From NCBI GenBank assembly GCA_023430285.1, contig JAEZAV010000127.1, positions 1 through 7,238 on the forward strand: 7,238 nucleotides of DNA, written 5' to 3'. This DNA is from Methanobacteriota archaeon (GTDB lineage Archaea > Methanobacteriota > Methanobacteria > Methanobacteriales > Methanobacteriaceae). Shown here one piece after another: positions 1-3,593 of this stretch. Both the position numbers and the translations under genes were made by a program. The notes under the pieces are model-generated. The model ran no database searches. It had not been told where the DNA came from and saw only the letters and a program-made list of their open reading frames with translations. How positions within the stretch are numbered: the stretch's first letter is position 1; each line of letters opens with the position of its first letter.

Positions 1-814
1 CTTCACATGTGCTGCATGTTTCTTGGGATTTTATTACTTCTTCCTTGAGTAACTCCCATAAATGGTGTCTGATGCTTACAAATTCAGATGTACTTTTAAT
101 ATCCTCGGTAAACCTTCTTTCCTTTGATATTGGAATGTCTACTATGGTTTTAATCGTACCGGGTCTTGCAGTCATTACTGCAACCCTATCTGCCAAAAAT
201 ATTGCCTCGTCAATACTGTGGGTAATAAATACAACAGTTTTATGGGTGTCTTCAGTTATTTTTAGAAGATCTGTCTGTAAGATTTCCCTTGTTTGAGCAT
301 CTACCGCTGCAAATGGTTCATCCATGAGCAATACTTCTGGTTCGATTGCTAGTGCCCTTGCAATTGCTACCCTTTGTTTCATTCCTCCACTAAGTTCATA
401 TGGATATCTGTCTTCGAATCCTGTTAATCCAACCAATTCCAGGTATTTCCTAGCTATTGTTTCCCTTTCTTGCTTTTCGAAATTTGCTTCAAGTGCAAAT
501 GTAACGTTGTTGAGCGCTGTTCTCCATGGTAATAAAGCGTACTGTTGGAAAACTACTCCCCTGTCAAGACCAGGTCCTTCTATTGGATTACCATCTATCG
601 TGATCTTTCCTTCGTCTGGTTCTGAGAGTCCAGCAACAATGTCTAAGAATGTGGATTTACCACAACCACTTGGACCAAGGATAACTAAAAACTCACCACT
701 GTTAATTTCTAAGTTTACTCCATTTAGAGCAACAAATTTGCAGTTTTGCTGTTTGTTTTTATCACTCCTTACATCGAAGGTTTTTTTAACATTAACCGCC
801 TCGATTTTAGATAT
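1..814 (-). CDS. NitT/TauT-family ABC transporter ATP-binding protein, 3' end outside window, non-standard start
   Basis: This is the cytoplasmic ATPase of an importer of the nitrate/sulfonate/taurine (NrtD/SsuB/TauB) type. Counting from the ATA codon at 812-814, 271 codons are visible: Walker A GPSGCGKST (residues 47-55), Q-loop Q90 followed by the family-typical YALLPWRTALNNV, signature LSGGMKQR (141-148), Walker B VLLMDEP (161-167), D-loop around AAVDA and switch H199. The family is normally about 250-270 residues, so the gene is nearly complete; it runs off the left edge just after an ETCSTCE tail. There is no ATG, GTG or TTG between the in-frame TAA upstream and Walker A. The natural start, ISKIEAVNVKKTF, has ATA where ATG is expected, with a good AAGGTGG site (824-830) 9 bases upstream. 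It may be a lost start codon, a rare ATA start, a frameshift after the 807-899 leader, or a sequence error. The imported substrate cannot be told from the ATPase. Permease and binding-protein genes are not in view. Confidence 0.88.
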   Translation of the reverse strand, partial: MSKIEAVNVKKTFDVRSDKNKQQNCKFVALNGVNLEINSGEFLVILGPSGCGKSTFLDIVAGLSEPDEGKITIDGNPIEGPGLDRGVVFQQYALLPWRTALNNVTFALEANFEKQERETIARKYLELVGLTGFEDRYPYELSGGMKQRVAIARALAIEPEVLLMDEPFAAVDAQTREILQTDLLKITEDTHKTVVFITHSIDEAIFLADRVAVMTARPGTIKTIVDIPISKERRFTEDIKSTSEFVSIRHHLWELLKEEVIKSQETCSTCE

Positions 815-899
815 TGTACCAGTCCACCTTTTGATGATGATTTAACCTTGGGAAACAGTGTTTAATTCCCCCAAATTGTAATTCATCCTGCATTTTCAC
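807..899 (-). CDS. Possible 30-codon leader ORF overlapping the ABC ATPase start
   Basis: A short frame opens with GTG at 897-899, or ATG at 891-893, and stops with TAA at 807-809. GGAGGG at 906-911 lies 6 bases before the GTG, a good archaeal spacing. The peptide contains MQDELQFGG, a Cys, and an HH pair near KVDWYNI, and resembles nothing I recognise. Its stop lies just inside the ABC ATPase frame, 8 bases of overlap with the ATA codon, as in translationally coupled pairs. It could be a real leader peptide, the true N-terminus of the ATPase separated by a one-base frameshift, or a chance frame behind a relic ribosome binding site. Confidence 0.3.
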   Translation of the reverse strand: MKMQDELQFGGIKHCFPRLNHHQKVDWYNI

Positions 900-924
900 A
901 TATTTCCCTCCTTTTTATGTCTTC

Positions 925-970
925 AACCGATTACCAGCATAATTTATTTTTTAAATTTTACTGATCGGTT
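925..970 (-). promoter_or_regulatory. Candidate promoter of the ABC ATPase, bracketed by inverted repeat AACCGAT/ATCGGTT
   Basis: On the minus strand an A/T-rich TATA-like tract (complement of about 938-960) lies 30-45 bases upstream of the GGAGGG ribosome binding site at 906-911, which would give a short leader. Perfect 7-bp arms AACCGAT (925-931) and ATCGGTT (964-970) sit on either side of the TATA region. Such arms could be two half-sites of an operator or the base of a hairpin. The TATA element itself is weakly defined because the whole stretch is A/T-rich. Confidence 0.4.
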
Positions 971-1028
971 CTAACATTGTTTTTTTTCTTTTTTCTATGA
1001 ATAGAGCCAATAATAGCCCTACGGCCAA
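958..1028 (-). pseudogene. Possible C-terminal relic of a membrane transporter
   Basis: A 23-codon frame ending in TAA (958-960) reads LAVGLLLALFIEKRKKNNV and so on: one hydrophobic helix followed by a basic tail, the usual ending of major-facilitator efflux pumps. In-frame stops lie directly upstream (TGA at 1029-1031), so nothing longer survives. It lies downstream of the tandem promoter/operator array at 1102-1247, where an efflux gene would be expected. The match is short and could be chance. Confidence 0.15.
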
Positions 1029-1043
1029 TCAATTTGAAATTTA

Positions 1044-1055
1044 TAACGATCGTTA
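1044..1055. promoter_or_regulatory. Palindromic operator copy 1
   Basis: TAACGATCGTTA is a perfect 12-bp palindrome. It is the leftmost of seven perfect copies and the only one of the left five not placed next to a recognisable TATA element. Confidence 0.7.
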
Positions 1056-1101
1056 ATCATAACTCAGCGATCCCCCCAAGGTCGTTGCATATGAAAAAAT
1101 G

Positions 1102-1115
1102 ATAACGATCGTTAT
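1102..1115. promoter_or_regulatory. Palindromic operator copy 2
   Basis: ATAACGATCGTTAT is a perfect 14-bp palindrome. It lies 49 bp from copy 3 (core to core) and, for minus-strand transcription from the TATA element at 1142-1150, would cover or follow the start site. Confidence 0.75.
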
Positions 1116-1141
1116 AATCTAGTTACAATTTTTTTTGAATC

Positions 1142-1150
1142 TATATAAAG
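1142..1150 (-). promoter_or_regulatory. TATA element fused to operator copy 3
   Basis: TATATAAAG, read on the minus strand as CTTTATATA, is a good archaeal TATA box. It directly abuts the palindrome at 1151-1164, which then occupies the BRE position on the minus strand. The transcript would begin near 1120 and run towards the ABC gene. The element is nearly symmetrical, so plus-strand use cannot be excluded. Confidence 0.5.
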
Positions 1151-1164
1151 TTAACGATCGTTAA
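1151..1164. promoter_or_regulatory. Palindromic operator copy 3
   Basis: TTAACGATCGTTAA is a perfect 14-bp palindrome. Together with the TATA element at 1142-1150 it forms one copy of the 18-bp module TATATAAARTTAACGATC. Confidence 0.75.
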
Positions 1165-1183
1165 TTATCATCTTCCGCACAAA

Positions 1184-1197
1184 ATAACGATCGTTAT
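1184..1197. promoter_or_regulatory. Palindromic operator copy 4
   Basis: ATAACGATCGTTAT is a perfect 14-bp palindrome, 50 bp from copy 5 core to core. It repeats the geometry of copies 2 and 3. Confidence 0.75.
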
Positions 1198-1224
1198 AGA
1201 TCAAATTCATGTTAGTAAACTTGA

Positions 1225-1233
1225 TATATAAAA
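1225..1233 (-). promoter_or_regulatory. TATA element fused to operator copy 5
   Basis: TATATAAAA, the complement of TTTTATATA, abuts the palindrome at 1234-1247 exactly as at 1142-1150. A minus-strand transcript would start near 1204, close to operator copy 4. The two units look like tandem promoters of the same design. Confidence 0.5.
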
Positions 1234-1247
1234 TTAACGATCGTTAT
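1234..1247. promoter_or_regulatory. Palindromic operator copy 5
   Basis: TTAACGATCGTTAT has the perfect AACGATCGTT core at 1236-1245. It is part of the second TATATAAARTTAACGATC module. Confidence 0.75.
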
Positions 1248-1296
1248 AAGAATTATGATAATTTTTCATTCCAAAAAGTCTACAATTTACTGATTT

Positions 1297-1314
1297 AAAA
1301 AAAATAAAAAGAAG
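1297..1314 (-). terminator. T-run terminator of the cupredoxin gene
   Basis: On the minus strand, about 14 bases past the cupredoxin stop codon, the complement reads CTTCTTTTTATTTTTTTT. This is a typical archaeal U-rich termination tract without a needed hairpin. Confidence 0.55.
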
Positions 1315-1327
1315 CAATTTCAATGAA

Positions 1328-1723
1328 TTATTGTACAATTATGGTTCCAGTTAAATTCATATTGTCCATATGATCCATATCGTAGTAATCGTATGTTCCA
1401 TTTCCATGGAATGTGTAGCTGAAGGTTTGACCATTTTCTAGATCATTACTCATGAAAAGATATCCTTCTTGATCTCCTGTTTTGTTACTTGTAACCATGT
1501 ACTTCCCTGATGGTTCATTTACTTTCCATATGACTGTTGTTCCTGGTTTTACAGTTAAGGTCTGTGGATTAAACGTTCCATTTTCAATTACGACAGTTGC
1601 CTGTGTATCATTATTTACTGTGCTGTTGTTGTTAACTGCAGTAAAGCTGCCTGAAAGTGTTAAAACTCCCAAAATAACCACTATTATTGCAATTATAATT
1701 ATTATAGGTACTGTTTTGCTCAT
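1328..1723 (-). CDS. Membrane-anchored cupredoxin-like protein with degenerate metal site
   Basis: The product is 131 residues. I start at the second ATG (1721-1723) because AGAGGG lies 6 bases upstream; the ATG at 1736-1738 has no such site. Residues about 5-27 form one long hydrophobic helix, a signal anchor placing the rest outside the membrane. Residues 40-131 look like a plastocyanin-type beta fold: an FNPQTLTVKPGTTVIW segment (51-66), KYMVTS where the family has PHTVTS, and a C-terminal YYDMDHMDNM where the family has YYCxxHPxM. The first His is thus Tyr75 and the Cys is Asp115, while His118, Met116, Met119 and Met122 remain. Classic blue-copper chemistry is unlikely; a Met/His/Asp metal site is possible. 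Six N-x-S/T sequons suggest glycosylation. Operators lie in its 5' leader (1745-1758) and at its TATA box. The fold assignment is good and the function is unknown. Confidence 0.82.
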   Translation of the reverse strand: MSKTVPIIIIIAIIVVILGVLTLSGSFTAVNNNSTVNNDTQATVVIENGTFNPQTLTVKPGTTVIWKVNEPSGKYMVTSNKTGDQEGYLFMSNDLENGQTFSYTFHGNGTYDYYDMDHMDNMNLTGTIIVQ

Positions 1724-1744
1724 TTTTTTCCCTCTCATGGGAAA

Positions 1745-1758
1745 TTAACGATCGTTAT
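1745..1758. promoter_or_regulatory. Palindromic operator copy 6, in the cupredoxin leader
   Basis: TTAACGATCGTTAT has the perfect core at 1747-1756. It lies 22-35 bases upstream of the cupredoxin ATG and downstream of the predicted start of transcription (near 1772), so a bound protein would act as a roadblock. Confidence 0.75.
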
Positions 1759-1774
1759 ATGTTAGTTAGTTACA
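1759..1774. repeat. 16-bp direct repeat, copy 1
   Basis: ATGTTAGTTAGTTACA, on the minus strand TGTAACTAACTAACAT, recurs exactly at 2026-2041. Here it begins at the predicted start of the cupredoxin transcript, about 23 bases after the TATA box centre, and directly precedes operator copy 6. Confidence 0.8.
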
Positions 1775-1793
1775 GAAAATGTTGTTTTATTCC

Positions 1794-1802
1794 TATATAA
1801 AA
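1794..1802 (-). promoter_or_regulatory. TATA box of the cupredoxin gene
   Basis: On the minus strand this reads TTTTATATA, a near-consensus archaeal TATA box 71 bases upstream of the cupredoxin ATG. It places transcription start near 1772. It abuts a decayed operator in the same 18-bp module seen at 1142-1159 and 1225-1242. Confidence 0.65.
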
Positions 1803-1814
1803 TTAACGATCATG
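1803..1814. promoter_or_regulatory. Decayed operator half-site next to the cupredoxin TATA box
   Basis: TTAACGATCATG keeps the left half of the palindrome (AACGATC), while the right half reads ATG instead of GTT, an 8 of 10 match to the core. Its position against the TATA box is identical to the intact copies at 1151 and 1234. Confidence 0.5.
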
Positions 1815-1957
1815 GTACTTTCAATATCCTAGAGTGAATCTGAGAAAAAAATTAGAATTTTAATAGTCTCAATTCACAATATAAAAATAAACAGTTTAAA
1901 GCCTTTATTATGTATTGATAACCATATTATAATCTTATGCATTTAAAAAAATAAATC

Positions 1958-2024
1958 TAAGACCGCGGTTAATGGACTTGTGGGTTGACCATTACCTACA
2001 TCATGATAATGTTATACGGTCTTA
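1958..2024 (-). ncRNA. Candidate small structured RNA, three-way junction
   Basis: A relatively G/C-rich 67-base island can fold into three helices. P1 pairs TAAGACCG (1958-1965) with CGGTCTTA (2017-2024), 8 perfect pairs. P2 pairs GGTTAATGG (1967-1975) with CCATTACC (1989-1996), 8 pairs with one bulge and a 13-base loop. P3 pairs 1998-2003 with 2007-2012, weak, with one mismatch. Minus-strand transcription is favoured: a TATA-like GTTTAAATAA lies at 2064-2073, the shared 16-bp leader repeat follows, and a T-run (complement of 1941-1956) comes directly after P1. A plus-strand promoter-like TATTATAAT near 1925-1933 keeps the other strand possible. It matches no tRNA or riboswitch I know. Confidence 0.4.
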
Positions 2025-2025
2025 A

Positions 2026-2041
2026 ATGTTAGTTAGTTACA
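2026..2041. repeat. 16-bp direct repeat, copy 2
   Basis: This is an exact second copy of ATGTTAGTTAGTTACA. On the minus strand it starts about 28 bases after a TATA-like element (2064-2073) and precedes the structured RNA candidate, mirroring its place in the cupredoxin leader. Confidence 0.8.
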
Positions 2042-2207
2042 TGAAGTATATCGCATCTTAAGATTATTTAAACTTTGTGTATTATGAAATTTTAAAGATT
2101 TAGTTAAATGTTTCATTAGATGAATTATGTGAATAATTATAATCTAAATGTTACAGTGAATTTTCAAATTTGTAAACTAATTAATTTTTTGAGATCCTAT
2201 TGAAAAC

Positions 2208-2216
2208 TTTTAAATA
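2208..2216 (+). promoter_or_regulatory. TATA box of a plus-strand transcript
   Basis: TTTTAAATA, preceded by GAAAAC as a possible BRE, is a good archaeal TATA box. Transcription would start near 2237, giving a leader of almost 200 bases before the membrane-protein gene. A weaker TATA-like TGTAAATATGG near 2386 could serve as a closer promoter. Confidence 0.5.
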
Positions 2217-2221
2217 CAACT

Positions 2222-2235
2222 ATAACGATCGTTAT
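2222..2235. promoter_or_regulatory. Palindromic operator copy 7
   Basis: ATAACGATCGTTAT is a perfect 14-bp palindrome between the TATA box at 2208-2216 and the predicted start site near 2237. A protein bound here should block RNA polymerase, so plus-strand transcription is probably repressed by the same factor as the cupredoxin gene. Confidence 0.75.
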
Positions 2236-2297
2236 AATATGGATTGTGAAAATTCATGTAGAACAAAGAAAATGATAAAAAACCAAAATAAACATTA

Positions 2298-2349
2298 TCG
2301 ATGCTAAAAATTAGGATTAAAAGCTAATTTACATTGATTTTAGCATTGA
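2298..2349 (+). promoter_or_regulatory. Leader hairpin upstream of the membrane-protein gene
   Basis: TCGATGCTAAAA (2298-2309) pairs with TTTTAGCATTGA (2338-2349), 12 pairs including one G-T. Inside it ATTAG (2310-2314) pairs with CTAAT (2324-2328), leaving an asymmetric bulge on the 3' side. A T-rich tract follows (about 2352-2373). It could attenuate the plus-strand transcript or end a short RNA beginning near 2237. There is no protein gene upstream for it to terminate. Confidence 0.4.
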
Positions 2350-2433
2350 CCCATTTTATGTTTTCTATTTTGGTAATTCTATGTTGTAAATATGGTAAAA
2401 AAATTAATTAACAAACTGATCGGAGGTGAAATA

Positions 2434-2832
2434 ATGGTTGAAAAAAACCCCTTAATCATAGGCACAGTATTTACCCTTGCAAGTTATATTATCCTTTCAA
2501 CAGCTCAACAAGGAGGTATTAATGGATTAATAGTTTTCTTACTGGGCGGTATACTTTTAGGATTTTTAATTGCACAAAAGAAGGACTCTTCTTTAAACAT
2601 CAAAAATTTAGCAATAAACGGAGTTATTTTAGGCATAATTACAGGGATACTATCAATAACAGTGCTACTTGTGGAAATGGATAGCATGGGTATAGGTTAT
2701 CAGATAGACGGTACAATAGTTGTTCCAATTATAATCTTGTTTATAAGCTACGTAATTGCAGCTATTGCAGGTGTAATTATTGGAAATTACTCCAGAGTAG
2801 AGTTTTTAAATAATTTATCATTAGAACAATAA
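2434..2832 (+). CDS. Small four-helix membrane protein of unknown function
   Basis: The product is 132 residues. The start at 2434 follows a perfect GGAGGTGA (2422-2429) at 4 bases; the in-frame ATG at 2392 has no such site and would add 14 residues. Four hydrophobic segments lie at about residues 5-23, 28-47, 59-80 and 93-117, joined by short polar loops such as AQKKDSSLNIKN, with glycine-rich helix faces (LLGGILLGFLIA, AAIAGVIIGN). This resembles the small DUF5518-like membrane proteins common in methanogens; that family name is from memory and unverified. It is followed 48 bases later by the HxlR-type regulator, so the two are probably co-transcribed. The promoter region carries operator copy 7 and a leader hairpin. 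I cannot assign a function. Confidence 0.8.
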   Translation: MVEKNPLIIGTVFTLASYIILSTAQQGGINGLIVFLLGGILLGFLIAQKKDSSLNIKNLAINGVILGIITGILSITVLLVEMDSMGIGYQIDGTIVVPIIILFISYVIAAIAGVIIGNYSRVEFLNNLSLEQ

Positions 2833-2880
2833 TTTTTATAATTATTTTCTAAATTTTTTAATTTTAGGGAGGTGAAATAA

Positions 2881-3219
2881 ATGACGAATAAAGAATACTG
2901 CTGTCCTGTTGGAGCAGCTATAGATGAAATAGGTGGTAAATGGAAACACCCCATATTATGGGCTTTAAACGAAGGTAAATTGAGATTCAATGAAATTCAT
3001 AAAACCCTGCCTGATGTATCACAGCGAATGCTAACAAAACAGCTCCGAGAATTAGAAAAAGATAATTTAATAAGCAGGAAAGTGTATCCTGAAGTGCCTG
3101 TAAAGGTAGAATACTCAATTACAGAAAAGGGTGAATCTGTCATACCCATTCTGGATGCGCTATGTAAATGGGGTAAACAATACTGTTCAACAAAAACTTG
3201 TTTAAATGAACTGAATTAA
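2881..3219 (+). CDS. HxlR-family winged helix-turn-helix transcriptional regulator
   Basis: The product is 112 residues, normal for HxlR proteins. GGAGGTGA at 2868-2875 lies 5 bases before the ATG. The family pattern is clear: N-terminal CPVGAAIDEIGGKWKHPILW (8-27), recognition helix region LRFNEIHKTLPDVSQRMLTKQL (34-55), the LRELEKDNLISRKVYPEVPVKVEY wing (55-78) and C-terminal ITEKGESVIPILDALCKWG (80-98). Cys7 and Cys8 precede the first helix, where some HxlR members (YodB and HypR types) carry a redox- or electrophile-sensing Cys. C95, C102 and C107 add a second cluster. It lies downstream of the membrane protein and is likely on one transcript with it. It is the only DNA-binding protein in the window, so it is a candidate for the AACGATCGTT palindrome, but nothing in the sequence proves that. 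Confidence 0.92.
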   Translation: MTNKEYCCPVGAAIDEIGGKWKHPILWALNEGKLRFNEIHKTLPDVSQRMLTKQLRELEKDNLISRKVYPEVPVKVEYSITEKGESVIPILDALCKWGKQYCSTKTCLNELN

Positions 3220-3246
3220 CTAAAAAAAATAGTTTTTCTCTTTTTT
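3218..3246. terminator. Bidirectional terminator between convergent genes
   Basis: AACTA (3218-3222) and TAGTT (3230-3234) form a short hairpin around an A-tract. For the plus strand TTTTTCTCTTTTTT follows; for the minus strand the complement of A8 (3222-3229) gives T8. It ends both the HxlR transcript and the SMR transcript in only 25 bases. Confidence 0.6.
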
Positions 3247-3574
3247 AACTGGTAGAAAAAAATTTAAGTCCAAAAATTCCAGTGATGACAAGAATTATGC
3301 AAAGTATCCTTCCTAATTCTTTAGAATCTCCTAAGAATAACATTCCAATTAGGGCAGTTCCAATAACTCCTATACCTGTCCATATTGCATAACCCGTCCC
3401 CATGCTTATGGATTTAAGTGCCAATGACAGGAAGTATAGGCTTAAAATCATGAATAAAACAGTTAGTATGCTGGGAAATATTTGGGTGAATCCCTGTGTG
3501 TACTTGATACCCACTGCCCACCCAACTTCCATAAGCCCAGCTACAACTAGACATAGCCAAGGGTTAATAATCAT
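3245..3574 (-). CDS. gdx: Small multidrug resistance transporter, SugE/Gdx (guanidinium exporter) type
   Basis: The product is 109 residues with four transmembrane helices, the usual SMR length. I start at ATG 3572-3574 because GGAAG lies 6 bases upstream; an upstream TTG at 3601 would overlap the radical SAM stop and add nine polar residues. SMR proteins act as dual-topology dimers in the membrane and exchange cations for protons at the Glu of helix 1, here E16 in AGLMEVGWAVGIKYTQGF. That segment and GTGYAIWTGIGVIGTALIGMLFLG fit the SugE/Gdx branch, which exports guanidinium ions, better than the EmrE branch, which handles polyaromatic cations. It begins 19 bases after the radical SAM gene and is probably its operon partner. 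No guanidine riboswitch fits in that gap. The specificity call is from motif similarity only. Confidence 0.85.
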   Translation of the reverse strand: MIINPWLCLVVAGLMEVGWAVGIKYTQGFTQIFPSILTVLFMILSLYFLSLALKSISMGTGYAIWTGIGVIGTALIGMLFLGDSKELGRILCIILVITGIFGLKFFSTS

Positions 3575-3593
3575 TTTTTTCTTCCAGTTAATT

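Larger units (their letters stand above)
815..1327. other. Intergenic region: ABC leader and promoter, possible relic, five-operator array, terminator
   Basis: This 513-base gap between the ABC ATPase and the 3' end of the cupredoxin gene has no convincing full gene. From left to right it holds the leader frame (807-899), the TATA region with the AACCGAT inverted repeat (925-970), a possible transporter-tail relic (958-1028), five perfect AACGATCGTT palindromes (1045-1245), two TATA elements fused to palindromes, and a minus-strand T-run terminator (1297-1314). A small C-rich patch near 1067-1085 stands out in the A/T-rich background; I assign it no role. Confidence 0.6.
1724..2433. other. 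Long intergenic region between cupredoxin and membrane-protein genes
   Basis: This is about 710 bases with no convincing protein gene on either strand. It contains the cupredoxin promoter with operators (1745-1814), a 16-bp direct repeat (1759-1774 and 2026-2041), a candidate structured RNA (1958-2024), a plus-strand promoter with operator (2208-2235) and a leader hairpin (2298-2349). The parts 1815-1925 and 2075-2200 are plain A/T-rich DNA in which I see nothing. Confidence 0.6.

Noticed and set aside
807..816. Programmed +1 frameshift joining the leader ORF to the ABC ATPase
   Set aside because: The junction AAT ATC TAA offers no slip site: the Ile tRNA on ATC would have to re-pair on TCT. 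Start-codon loss or an indel explains it more simply.
9..845. Two plus-strand open frames (9-296 and 324-845)
   Set aside because: They are antisense to the ABC ATPase, whose minus-strand frame carries all family motifs. They have no ribosome binding site and no recognisable protein pattern.
851..879. NrpR nitrogen operator (GGAA-N6-TTCC)
   Set aside because: GGAA and TTCC occur here, but 11 bases apart instead of 6. I found no properly spaced copy in the regulatory regions.
1044..1247. CRISPR array suggested by five repeats at 33-59 bp spacing
   Set aside because: The repeats are only 10-14 bp, perfectly palindromic and irregularly spaced. The spacers contain TATA boxes, and further copies lie far away next to other promoters.
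1482..1748. Plus-strand frame over the cupredoxin gene
   Set aside because: It mirrors the cupredoxin coding strand; its hydrophobic end is the complement of the signal anchor. The minus-strand frame has a ribosome binding site and family motifs.
1958..2024. tRNA gene or known riboswitch
   Set aside because: The fold has three helices rather than the tRNA cloverleaf and lacks a normal anticodon arm and T-loop. I could not match it to TPP, purine, fluoride or guanidine riboswitches, and no gene follows it directly.
1759..2041. Target-site duplication or insertion sequence bounded by the 16-bp repeat
   Set aside because: There are no inverted terminal repeats and no transposase fragment between the copies. 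The shared position downstream of TATA-like elements fits promoter duplication better.
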